A DNA stretch of 64,000 bases from Ceratopteris richardii. Its lineage: Eukaryota > Streptophyta > Polypodiopsida > Polypodiales > Pteridaceae. A program made the translations under genes and the position numbers. Under the pieces are notes generated by a model. That model made no database searches. It saw only the letters and a list, made by a program, of their open reading frames with translations, and was not told where the DNA came from. The stretch spans positions 108,491,758-108,555,757 of the forward strand of contig CM035433.1 in NCBI GenBank assembly GCA_020310875.1. Reading direction: 5' to 3'. Of the stretch, positions 31,471-43,214 are shown in pieces (position 1 is the first letter of the stretch; every line of letters starts with the position of its first letter).

Positions 31471-32540
31471 ATGATTGATAGTCATAGTGTGAAATGCAAA
31501 GCAAACAAAGAGAATAGTGCTCTTATTGTTGACAACTTCACCCATATTTTAGAGGTTCCCACACCACTTTCTTCTCATAGGGGGGATTGTATGGCCACCA
31601 TCTCTAGAGATACATCCAAAAGAATAGTACAAAATATGGAGCTGCTTCTTGATGCTCCTATCTTTTACATGGATATTTTAGAAGCGATCGATTATCTTCC
31701 TTATGGTAAAATTGTAGGTCTAGATGGTCTCACCAATGAGTTCTTCAAGTCATTTAAAATAAGTAAAAGATAGAATCCAGAACGGAAGGCCAATTATGAT
31801 AGTGAAAATGGGATATAAGTCCTTCACTAAGCTTCTTGCTAATCACATTGCATGCCACATGTGATCATGGATCAATGAGTACCAAAAAGGTTTCACTGAG
31901 GGTAGATCCATCGTTGAGGTCATTGTTGATGTTTGGGAAGGACTTATTTTTACAGAGGAATCCTCTCAAGATGTTCTATTTCTCAAAATCAACTTTGATG
32001 AAGTTTATGATACACTTGAGTGGGATTTCCTTCTGCAATCTTTGAAGGACCTTGGTGGTGGCCCAAAGTTTATCAAGATGATCTTGAGGCTTCTAGAAAT
32101 GTGTTTGCTCTAATTAGCGTTAATGGAAAGATCTCTCAATCTATTAGATTAAAATGCTCAATCAAACAAGGTTGCCCCAAAGCACTGCTACTCTTTGGTA
32201 TTCCTACTAATGGAACTAGTTTCTTGGTGAACCATCATGCCTATATTGGCAAGATCCATGGGACTTTGCTTCCTCAAATCCAAGATGAGATGATCATGAT
32301 AACGTTCGATAATGACACGAATACTTTTTTACAGAATGATTTGGATAGTATCTTCTCTTTTTGGCACCATTAAGTTACCTTTTGTGTGGCCTCTCAATTT
32401 AAAATAAACCACTCAAACATTGTATTCAAGACTATTATTGAACACTCACCGCAATTTCTAGTAGACCACTAGTGCTCCATGATCCCTAGTGTCCAAATCT
32501 CTCATCTCTTGGTTATCTAGTGGAAATTCCTAGTTATAGG
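31471..32540 (+). pseudogene. LINE reverse transcriptase relic
   Basis: Contains ILEAIDYLPYGKIVGLDGLT and NEFFKSFK (RT block 0/1), INFDEVYDTLEWDFLLQSLK (catalytic Asp block), ALISVNGKISQSIRLKCSIK with QGCP, and FDNDTNTFLQNDLDS where FADD is usual. Several frameshifts. The 3' part from 32336 is also present at 25320, at the start of duplicated block copy 1. Confidence 0.7.
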
Positions 32541-34660
32541 ACCCTCAACTTCTCCTATCTACATAGCCTTCATCTATGTATCACACTAGAGAGAATGTAT
32601 ATCTTCCATAGTATCTGATACCACCGAAATTGTAACTATCACATTCAAAAAATGACTCAAAGCAACGATCTCTAAGAGCAATTTCAATAGACTTCCATAA
32701 TTAACATCATAAACACAAAATATTAATCAAAACACAATGCAACAATTACACTCTTTAATAGGCCATTCAACTTTTGTTACGAAAACAAACAAACAACATA
32801 TAAAAATAATAGACACAATCACGTAGAACAAGATTCTATTCCTGAAACACCACTAGTGAATTCATGTCTTGCATTGCTTCTTCACTGAGTCCATTCATTC
32901 TTTTATCTAGAAAGGTTTCTATGAAGGTGTAGCATCCATTTACAAGTTTTTGATAATTCAATCTAAGTAATATTTATATCCCAATGTCCTAACCTTGGCA
33001 CACGCGGAGGACTTGAAACCAAAAAAGATTGTACTATGTATCCATAGCCAAAAGTACACTTGCATAGTCCTGTTTTGTGAGAATCAAATATTTAAAATTG
33101 GATGGTAGTCTAGAATCCATCCTTATCTTCAACAAAAATGTTTTGGAGCTTTTTTTGTACAACTCAAAGAGTATCCTGCAAGGTCACTAGATCCATCAAC
33201 ATGACATGTTCAGATCATTCATCGAATATGGCGATAGCAAAAAGAATATCCTTTGAAGGTGTAGCAAGCAACTACTCCTCTAGATCTTCCTTTGAATAAA
33301 ATTCTTATCTTAATACTGAACGACCAGTAAGCTTTGCTTGTTGGGCTTGGTGGTGAGCTTCAACCAATGTTGATTCGGCCACTTGGTGCTGAGCATGAGT
33401 CTTCTAGAGTTCCTTATAGAGCTGTTAAAAATCTTTGGTCAGCTCATCAATGCTAGATCATAAATGGTCCATCTCCTTCTTTGAAGTGGCTACTTGGTCC
33501 TACGCTTATTGCAGATCCTAATGCATTTTTTTTACATAACATCAAAGTCCATTCTTTTTAATGAGACACTAAATCATTGATTTAATTCTATCATTAGCTT
33601 CCATAAGATTGTGGGATCCGGTAGTCATGGCATCTCGTTCCCTAAGAGCTTGTTCAAAACATTCTTTGAAATGGGAGTACAACACTATGCATGTTCAATA
33701 ATAGTGTGGGCATAATCTACCAACCAATTCATCTCAGTGACAACTTGGTCATAGGTGTGATGAAGGAAGGGTTCGAGGAGGAAAAGAGAATCCAATAAAA
33801 AAAACTGGGTGGTAAATAAGGATAAGGGATAGGTAGAAGTTGAGGAATGTGATGAATATGGTCAATGAGGAGAAGAAGGTTGATGGCATATTAGAGGTTA
33901 TCAGGCTATTGACAGTTGAGTAAAGGTGACAAAAGTAGAACAAGCTGGAGAGAATTGCTCCCGAGCACTAGAAGGTTGGAATTTTGGTACAAGGGAAGAT
34001 GGGGATTTGACATGTGCTCCAAGTCTTGGAGAAGATGCACGAAGTACATGGTCAGTAGGATCAGAGCAGATAGAGGAATGATAGGGTCATCAGGAAGGGA
34101 TGCAAATACAAGCAAAGAAGGTGCAACAAAAGCGGCTAGCGAATGATAGGATGGGGAGAGAGAAGAAATGACAATGGTGATATTGATAGGTGGAGCAGAA
34201 GATCCTTTGTGATTGAAATCTAAGGGTGAAGCCAGACATGGACATTTACAAAATTATCAGACAAGGAGGACAATGGATTCATCATCATCATCCAAAGTTG
34301 GAGGAAATCCTAGGAGAGGCACATGGTCACTAACGAAGGGGCAAGGGCAAGGTACTAGCATTACACGAATTGTGATGAGGAAATCACAAGGGAACAAAAA
34401 GGTAGAAACAAAGGAGAGGCATGAACAAAATATGAGTGGTCATGATACAATCTTTGTGAATAGGATCGAAAAAGAAAGAAGCCCAATTCACAAAGTACTT
34501 CTGTGCATGGGAGATTGAGGAATAGAAATACTTGAAAATGTGATAGGGATTATGCTACCTGTTTAATGCAACTACTAGAAAAAGTAGGATACTCAGGTGA
34601 TCAGTGAATGGACATAACATATTCCTTAATAGAGGATTAGGGGAACAACTTCTATGCCAA

Positions 34661-34925
34661 TTATGTAGATAGAAGTTGAAGAATCTCTTGGCCATCAACC
34701 TGAAGCTCGAAACAATACTCCACCTCGTGCAAGGTGAGTGCATGGCCAGCCATCAAAATATGAAATGCAGCCTCTGAGGCTCTGTGGCTAGCAATGGTGT
34801 GAACTAATACACTAGCCTCTGGTTGCATTACAACAGTGACCCAATCTAGCAATGCATGGGGAACAAGTCCATGTTCCTATAGGAAGAAGATGCTAGGGTC
34901 AAGCATCATCATATATGGCGGTTTA
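34661..34925 (-). pseudogene. Plant-mobile-domain-like relic, copy 2
   Basis: Minus strand: MMMLDPSIFFL, stop, EHGLVPHALLDWVTVVMQPE, AAFHILMAGHALTLHEVEYC and FELQVDGQEILQLL. The order 'H-G-L-x-P ... F-H ... G-x-x-x-T-L-x-[DE]-V ... L-x-V-D-G' fits the plant mobile domain of transposon-derived proteins. Short and with a stop; call is tentative. Confidence 0.4.
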
Positions 34926-35707
34926 ATAGGATGAAGAGCTTCCATAGCATGTAGAATAGAGGGCACATGTAGTGAAACAATAAGAGCACAAGATAAAAAA
35001 TATGTGATAAAAAAACATGGCCTAAATAGACGAAGAAGATCAAGGCATGAGGGGAGAAGAGAACATGATGAAAAGATAAACAAAATCTATGATCACACCT
35101 ACATGGTATGATCATGCAATCCTGGGCAGGCGGCAATGCATTAGAACTATGAGTGCTAAGTTTTCATGTCCATGCATGATCACCAACTGTGGAGGTTATA
35201 ACCATTGATCAATATTTGTAGCAGTCAACCAATCAAAGTCTATAACAAGAATGCTTCTAGATCGAGTTGTGCCAAAATTTGGTATGATGCATTTGAGTGG
35301 AGACTTAAAGGCTCTTAAATGCATTTTTGGTATAAGTTGTTGGAAGTGGGATGCACCTCAATAACAATTATTCACAGGTTTACATGATCTTTTGACACAT
35401 GAACCTTAGCATACACACCTTAATACTGAAAAAGAGATGAGTGACAGATAGAGAGAGTGTAGAAACATTTTTCAAAGTGTATGACAAGCTAGAATGCTCA
35501 TCTACACTAATTGATATGTAAATGTCGAATTACAATGTGTGAATATGATACAAACTAACACGTGAACCTTAGCATACACACCTTAATACTCAAAAAGAGA
35601 TGAGTGATATATATAGAGAGAGAGTAGAAAAGTTTTTCAAAGTGTACGGTAAGCTAGAATGCTCACCTACACTAACTGATATGTAAATGTCGAATTACAA
35701 TGTATGA

Positions 35708-35764
35708 ATATCGAGTTCATATTTTTGCCTAGATATGAATCTAGGCAAAAATAGAAACTCGATA
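35708..35764. repeat. Hairpin in duplicated block, copy 2
   Basis: Same inverted repeat as 28491-28548 with a few substitutions, retained in both copies. Confidence 0.75.
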
Positions 35765-36033
35765 GAAGAGATTGTGTGCAAAGTTCCTAAGAGGTATGAA
35801 GAGTGTGTGTGCGTGAGAGAGAGAGAATATGGAGAATATGAAAAGTTTAGAACTGTTTTATAGAAAACCCTAATTTTGATTAAGTCTAAATTAGAAACTA
35901 GTGAATGAACAAGTAGGAAGAGAAATACACTTGTTACTTATAGTAACTTAGCAAGTGATGGTAATGATTGACTGAAACAAACTCTTCCAAATACTACACA
36001 AGAAGAGTACACCTCCTCCAAGAGTATAGAACT

Positions 36034-37995
36034 AAGAACCAGCTACTTAGTAATAGGTAACTAGTAACAAGCTAATTAGTGGTAGCTAATTACAAATAAC
36101 TAACCAAGAACCAACTACTTAGTAATAGCTAATTAGTAGAAGCTAACTAGTAATAGCTAATTACAAATAGCTAACCAAGAACTAGCTTCTTAGTAACATT
36201 TAATTACTATCAAGCTAATTAGTAATAGATAATTACTAAGAACTAGCTACTTAGTAATAGATACTTGGTAACAAGCTAATTAGTAATAGATTATTACTAA
36301 TAATTAATTACAAACAAATAACCAACAATTAACTACTTAATAATAACTAACTGTTAACAAGCTAAATAGTAGTAGCTAATTACTAAGAACTAACTAAGAA
36401 CCAACTACTTAATAATAGGTAACTAGTAACAAGCTAATTAGTAATAGCTAATGACAAACAACTAACCAAGAACCAGCTACTTTCTAATAGAAAATGAGTT
36501 AAAAGCTAATTAGTAATAGCAAATTACAAACACCTTACCAAGAACCAGCTACTTAGTAATAGCTAATTATTATCAAGCTAATTAGTAATATCTAATTATT
36601 GAGAACTAATTAAGAACCAGCTACTTAGTAATAGGTTACTAGTAGCAAGCTAATTAGTAATAGCTAATTACAAACGACTATCGAGGAACTAGCTACTTAG
36701 TAATAGCTAATTAGTAACAAGCTACTTAGTAATAGCTAACTAGTAACAAGCTAATTAGCAATAGCTAATTACAAATAGCTAACCAAGAACCAACTACTTA
36801 GTAATAGCTAAATATTAACAAGGTAATTAGTAATAGCTAATTACAATCAACTAACCAATAACTAGCTACTTAGTAATAGCTAATTAGTAATAAGCTACTT
36901 AATAACAGCTAATTAGTAGAAGCTAATTAGTAATATCTAATTACAAATAGCTAATCGAGAATCAGCTATTTAGTATTAGCTAATTACTAACAAGCTAATT
37001 AGTGACAAGCTAATGAGTAACAAGCTAATTAGTAACAAGCTAATTAGTAATAGCTAATTACAAATAGCTAACCAAGAATGAGCTACTTAGTAATAGCTAC
37101 TTACTAACAAGCTAATTAGTAATAGCTAATTAGTAATAAGCTAATGAGTAAAAAGCTAGTTAGTAACAATCTAATTAGTAACAAGCTAATTAGTAACAAC
37201 TAATTAGTAATGAGCTAATGAGTAACAAGCTAGTTAGTAACAAGCTAGTTAGTAACAAGCTAATTAGTAACAAGCTAATTAGTAATAGCTAATTAGTAAT
37301 AGCTAATTAGTAAAAAGCTAATTAGTAATAGCTAATTACAAACAAATAAGCAAGAACAAGCTACTTAGTAATAGCTAATTACTAACAAGCTAATTAGTAA
37401 TAGCTAATTAGTAACAAGCTAATGAGTAACAAGCTAATTAGTAACAAGCTAATTAATAAGAAGGTAATTAGTAATAGCTAATTAATAACAAGCTAATTAC
37501 AAACAGCTAACCAAGAACCAGCTACTTAGTAATAACTAATTAGTAACAAGCTAATTAGTAATAGCTAATTAGTAAGAAGCTAATTAGTAACAAACTAATT
37601 AGTAACAAGCTAATTAGTAACAAGCTAATTAGTAATAGCTAATTACAAATAGCTAACCAAGAACCACCTATTTAGTAATATCTGATTAGTAACAAGCTAA
37701 TTAGTAATAGCTAATTACAAATAGCTAAACAAGAACCAGCTACTTAGTAATAGCTATTTGCTAACAAGCTAATAGTTCTCAATAATAGCTAATTACTGAG
37801 AACTAACTAAGAACCAGCTACTTAGTAATAGCTAATTACAAACAACTAACCAAGAACCAACTACTTAATAATAGGTAATTACTAACAAGCTAATTAGTAA
37901 TAGCTAATTACTGAGAACTAACTAGTAACAATCTAACACCTTGTAACAACTAACCACCAACTACTTAGTAATAGAAAACAAATAACTAGCTAATT
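36034..37995. repeat. TAATTA minisatellite, array 1
   Basis: About 2 kb of tandem 14/15-base units, AGCTAATTAGTAAT and CAAGCTAATTAGTAA, with recurrent longer blocks containing CTAACCAAGAACCAGCTACTTAG about every 70-150 bases. Nearly free of G+C outside AGCT. No coding. It starts exactly at the end of duplicated block copy 2. Confidence 0.95.
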
Positions 37996-38429
37996 AATGA
38001 CTACTAGCAACCACTTGTTTGTGTAATGTAGATGGAGATATTTATACACTTCAAAAAATTGCATCCAATGATAAATATCCAGCTTCGAAAGTTCGAATCA
38101 TTGAAGCCATATTTTGTTAAGATATTGAAAGACAGATTCACATGTTGCTACATTTATCACATTCAAATGTCATAACTTAAGGATGCGATCAATCTCCTAC
38201 ATCAATCAAGCTCGATCGTGCATAGTTGTCTTTGTAAATGTGATTGTTCTATTTGTCAAGGGGAAGGGAGAACATGATGGTGCAGGAATTTATAATAGTA
38301 TGCCCTGGAATTTGTAATACCCATGTGATGTTGGACAACGTTTTTGTCTGACACTATGTAGTACATGATTTGACTAGATAATTATAAACTAGTTTCTTCA
38401 GTAACCATTTCTATGCTGAGAAGTTAAAT
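37996..38429. other. Unassigned spacer
   Basis: Between array 1 and a LINE relic; no gene or repeat recognised. Confidence 0.4.
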
Positions 38430-39349
38430 CAAGTGGAACATCTGCTACCTCCCTAATATAGCTGCTAAATGGATAGCTAGATCCCTGGAATCTTCTGACA
38501 TATGGGCTAACCTCATAAAAAGAAACACTAAACATTTTTATATAGAAAACTATAAATCTTGGCAAGATCATTCTTTATGGGATATTATTGTGTCTCCTCA
38601 GTCTTTTGTTGTTGTAGGCAATTCCCTTTGTTGTAGATTATGGAAGGTTTGGATGGAAGTTAAAAAGGCATGTTGCCCTAATGAGAAGTACTTTACTCAT
38701 TTTGACGTTTTCAAGAAAGCATCTGGATTGGATGGCTATCTCTATGGAACAATTGCAAAATGGGAATCAAAGAGCACGTGTTGCAAGAAGGAATACTCTA
38801 GTTGGAATGACCTCACTGTCAATGGTGGGGTCATTCAGGACTCTGCTATAATGGATATCACTAACTTATCTCATGCTTGTCTTCAGGTATTACTGCTCCA
38901 CAAAAAGGTGCTGTACAAGAGGCTTCTTCAATGCACTTCCCACATGCATGTTCACCTTGCTAATGTTGCCAGATACATGTTGCAAAAATTCAAGAGCTAT
39001 AGAGGGTTCAAAGACATTGCAGTGAGGTGTCTTCTTGCTATCAAGATAGCCCCTCCTAAGGATTTTCAACTATCTAAACATCTGTATAACACCTCCCCCA
39101 GCCAATGGAGAGATTCAGTACTTAAGTTGTACTCTAGTTCGAGATTTGACATGATTTTCTCATGTACATGAGCTTGTGTATCAGGAACCTTTGCATCTCT
39201 CTGACTTGTATCTTGCCCAGATGTATGTCACTTGCTCCAACCGTATTTGCTGAGTATTTTTAGTAATCTGGGACCCCTGTGTGGGATCCTGCCCTCTCTA
39301 CACTTACACATTCCATCATTAATCTAATCTTCTTTTTGTCTAAAAAAAA
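38430..39349 (+). pseudogene. LINE ORF2 C-terminal relic with poly-A end
   Basis: WIARSLESSDIWANLIKRNT and SWQDHSLWDIIVSPQ lead into a 193-residue open stretch from 38590 (GNSLCCRLWKVWMEVKKACC ... LQLSKHLYN-like tail). The layout matches the region after the RT in plant LINEs. A short A-run at 39341-39348, after TTTTTGTCT, looks like the 3' tail. No RT is left upstream, so it is 5' truncated, as LINE copies usually are. Assignment rests on pattern, not on a hallmark motif. Confidence 0.5.
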
Positions 39350-39444
39350 CAGGTGGAGTGCTTAACTGTATTTGGTGAGGGTTTGCCCCTAGCATAGTTT
39401 GTAACTCTTCTATATTAATATTCAAATTTTTTGTTCTCTCAAAG

Positions 39445-39671
39445 AAAAGATCGTGGCTCAGTTCAGTTGGATTGGCTCTTCGTCTCTTGAGGCGGGGGTG
39501 GGGGTTCAATTCCTAGCTATGGCAAGACACGATGTAACTCGTCTAACCCTTGCTTTGTGGGATAGGGGGCTCCATGGGTCCTATGCACGTTCACCTGTAC
39601 AGTTGCAATTTCAAAATTAAAGTCCAGGGGAGTAGGCTTCGGCTGAACCTCCATTTCAAAAGAAAAAAAAA
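39445..39671 (+). mobile_element. tRNA-derived SINE
   Basis: A box-like TGGCTCAGTTCAGTTGG (39454-39470) and B box GGTTCAATTCC (39503-39513), about 33 bases apart, mark a pol III promoter. A tRNA-unrelated body follows and an A-rich tail ends at 39671. Length about 225 bases. Target duplications are not clear because both flanks are A rich. Confidence 0.7.
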
Positions 39672-39814
39672 GCATGGCAGCTTTCCCCCCCTCAGAACAA
39701 AACATGCATCAATGAAACAGATGAATTGATGTGAGGGTGGAAGCATGATTTTGGAAGGAAATGCCATTTTGTACCATCGAAATAGTTTGAATCCACCCAT
39801 AGACTTAAACGTTA

Positions 39815-41330
39815 TTTTTTTAAAGGGAAAACAGAGATTAAATTAAATTTAGGAAATATTGTACAGTTGTGCAAGGGGCAGGCCCTCTTGGGACAATACA
39901 TCTTAGAGAGAGTGACTCTACACTGTTGGTATCTAACATTACATATGATTTTTGAATACATGGCTTGATGCATAGGAGCATTAGAAATACTAGAAAGGTA
40001 GGCCTGTCCAGCAAACTTCATTTCTTTCCAACACTTGTAAATTTGATTCCTACTACCATCTCCAAAGCATATTTTATTTCCTCCAACCCAGATGTTCTAT
40101 AATATTTGTGCTCTCCATGTGTGCCAAAGCAAGGGATACAACCCATTATTGGTCTTCCAAGGGTGAGTCAGAGATTATTAAGAGGGGACCAAAATTTCTA
40201 AGCATAAAAGCATTCCATGAACAGGTGAGAAAGATCCTCCAACCTGCCACAGCTCTTACAATTTCCATTCCCCAAATTTAATTTACGATCTTTGCTCCCT
40301 GTCCATAAGCCCTAGTGAATGATAAGCCACAATAAGATGGAATGCTTATTCATAGGCGGAAGGGTCCAAATGACCTGAAATTTGTAGGACCATTGATGAG
40401 CAGTCCACTAGAGATTCCACTTTTGATTAAGCCTCCTGACCAACTCTTGGGAAAGGAACCTGTTTTTTCTTGAAATTCTGGAACATATCCATAGCAATCC
40501 TATGTAGATCAAGCTCTTTGTAGTGGTTGCACTTCTCTGTGGCTTTCAAGAGCAGCTCCCTCTGATCCATAAGCACCTATTTACAACCAATAGATAAATC
40601 AACAATGTCATTAATGAAGAAAGGATCCACAATATCCTGCCCAGACATAAGGCTATTCCATGAGTTAAAGCCTTTTTTTCTTGCACTTATTCATCTTAAC
40701 AGGCAAAGAAGAAGCTTCTTCAGCATTCACCCGTCCAGTCCATAATGAGTCCTGTGACAAAAACCAAAGATTAGAAGCAAACACTGGATTTAAGGTATAA
40801 CCCTCTTTAACTTTCATTGAGGCATATAAATACCTCTAATAATTTCTTGTTCAATTTTATGTTTGACTAACCATCGTAGAGCATCACTAGAAATAGCAAA
40901 CAGAAGAGGAGCAAGGGGGACAAACCTGTCTGATAGATCTATAAAGATTGAAGGGTTCAGAAATAGAACCATTCATAGCCACCCTAGAGTTGGCATTACT
41001 CAGTGTTTTTGTCTGTAATCTCGATTATGTCAAGCAGTGGTATCAATTATCAATGTATTGTCAGGCGCGAATCAACATTTGTGTCCCAAAAATGATCCAG
41101 TCTCTTGAGATGGATTGAAAAATTCCAAAACACTGATCCCTCCCCCAAATATCCATAAATTTCCTCCTGAACTCCAGCAAGATTGTATCAATACATTTGT
41201 TGACCTCATCTAGATCATAGGCACTCCAAATGCAGACATTGAAATGTTCAAGGCACCATTGAAGAAAAGAATTACTGGCAGGAAAGGCCTGCTTACTTGT
41301 GAATAGGTTTCAATTCCTATATCTCCTCCT
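39815..41330 (-). pseudogene. LINE relic with zf-RVT region
   Basis: On the minus strand, a 3' A-rich tail (near 39820) is preceded by a zf-RVT domain with CQSCGRLEDLSHLFMEC near 40230-40270 and HKYYRTSGLEEIKYAL. Further upstream, near 40900, is an RT-like LAPLLFAISSDALRWLVKHK; and near 41160-41320 GPSKDSTWLVRGG and GGISVLEFF. Many frameshifts. Orientation is opposite to the LINE at 38430. Confidence 0.6.
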
Positions 41331-42299
41331 CTGACAAGCCACGTTGAATCTTTGGAGGGTCCCTTTCTATCCCAATAAATTCTGGTTCCATTATCACATG
41401 ATCCAACCTCTTTAGTTTTTTTGACCTGCCTAGTATTTGTTTAGGCTCTTGATTGCCTTTTGGTGTAAACACTAGTACAGGATTAGTTTGAGTTCAAACT
41501 AATACTTTCTGCTCAACTACTGTTGCAGTAAGATCAGTTTGAGTTGAAATAGGACATGTTTGAGTTGAAATAGGACATGTTTGAGTTGAAATAGGATACG
41601 ATGGAGTTGAAACTGATACTTTATTTAGTTTTTTTTCTTTTTGGGCATCTTTGTGCTCAACTTCTATTGTAGCCTGACATTGACTTGTTGAGGATGTAAG
41701 ACTGTCTTTTGTGGCGGCTGTGGATGGAGCTTTGTTTGGGACTTTGTTCTTTATCTAACCTATAAGCCAAACATCATTACAACTTACAATCAATGACACT
41801 GATAGTCTATCAAAAATTGTACAAAATAGGATAAATACAATCAATAACATCGTTACAAAATAGGCTAAATACAAAATCCTATGAGAGCTAATCGATTTGG
41901 ACAATGTCACGTGTGGATAGTAACCATTACAAAGAGGTGCTATAAGAAGGTGAATAGTAGAACTAAATAGTGAGATCGGTTTCCTCACTTTGAAACTATT
42001 TACTACTATCCAAATCATATCATTGTGAAAAGGCATCATGAGAGGAATGATTGTAAAATTCATACAAATGCATTCCTAATGTTTATGATGGCATTAAGAC
42101 TTCAAATTATTTCCAAATTGGTGCTTAAGTTATGGACAAATGCCATTTTCCCCATATAATACCAAAAGAAGAATTGTTTATATCATTACAATCAATGACA
42201 CAATTGAGCTATCAAATATGTACAGGGTATATAATATGAAGCAGAGACAACAAAATATTTTAATAACATCGATACAAAATAGGTTGATCACAAACTGTC
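41331..42299. other. Unassigned region with internal imperfect duplication
   Basis: 41785-41900 and 42180-42310 share TACAATCAATGACAC and ATAACATCGATACAAAATAGG-type sequence. No recognised gene. Confidence 0.4.
41538..41600. repeat. Three-unit 21-base tandem repeat
   Basis: GAGTTGAAATAGGACATG is the core of each unit; the third is slightly diverged. Confidence 0.75.
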
Positions 42300-42803
42300 A
42301 TGATAGCTAACACACAAGTGTGACTGAGTAGTCTGCCGCCTTGTAATTGGATGCAAATGGCTTGGCTTCTTCTATCGTTTCACAGGTGCTTGCAAATTTC
42401 TTTTTGCATTTGCCATAAAGTGCACTAGAGTGGCATCCTCTTGTACATGAACACCTACAACCTTTGTTGGGGATCCACACATGTCAGAAATTGAGGCTCA
42501 GTTACAATAGTTTTGCTTTGAGGAGGTTTCATTTGTAGCATTCGTTTGAAGAACATCTCTATTTGGACTCTGATTAGGATCAAAAGTTGGACTCTGCAGA
42601 TGACCTTTGTTTGAACAAATAATGGGATCATTATCAACTACAGAGTTGTGACAAGCTAGATGAATATCTCAGCTGCTAACTAGATCAAGAATATTCTCAA
42701 TCATTCCATCTAGCCACTATGAAAATCAATGTGTGTGGACTCTGCATCATGTATATGTTGTCAATTGGACAAGGATCGACACTAGCATCCATTGCAGACG
42801 ATT
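42300..42803. other. Unassigned region, possible minus-strand coding relic
   Basis: The minus strand can be read as a Cys-rich frame (CRCSCTRGCHSSALYGKCKK near 42380-42460). Not matched to a family; may be chance. Confidence 0.25.
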
Positions 42804-43100
42804 TTTGGAGGAAGGATGGAATATTTTCTCTCTTTCAATGATGAAGATTGGGCATAAGTCTTACTTTCAGCAAATGGTGTACGTCCAATATTCTCACTTG
42901 TCCTAAGCTCCCTATCGTATGCAGTATCAGCATTGTTGGTAACTGTTCCTACTGACAGTGTTTGGAGGAAGGATGGAATATTTTCTTTCTCTTTTGATGA
43001 TGAAGATTGGGCATAAGTCTTACTTTTAGCAAATGGTGTACGTCCAACATTCTCACTTGTCCTAAGCTCCCTATCATATGTAGCATCAGCAATGTTGGTA
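42804..43100. repeat. Tandem duplication with 157-base period
   Basis: 42804-42941 and 42961-43100 are near-identical. On the minus strand both can be read as RTPFAKSKTYAQSSS...KENIPSFLQ, one open frame across both units, so it could be an eroded repetitive protein segment. Confidence 0.75.
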
Positions 43101-43214
43101 TGAGCAACTGCTTAGCACAATGAAACCAGCTAGATTAGTGTTCCACTAGAGGGTTAAAGAGTAAGAAGAGATAGTTGATGGATGACTTATTGCAAACAAC
43201 TAATGAAAAACTAG

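Larger units (their letters stand above)
32336..36033. repeat. Duplicated mosaic block, copy 2
   Basis: Direct copy of 25320-28818. Here the LINE RT continues intact to the left of the block start, whereas copy 1 starts abruptly, so copy 2 is the more complete version. Its right end runs straight into the TAATTA minisatellite. It includes the 150-base tandem duplication near 35395-35708. Confidence 0.8.

Noticed and set aside
25320..36033. Duplicated block as a pair of 3.5-kb LTRs
   Set aside because: Copy 2 begins inside a LINE RT that continues to its left; no TG...CA ends, primer site, purine tract or target duplication.
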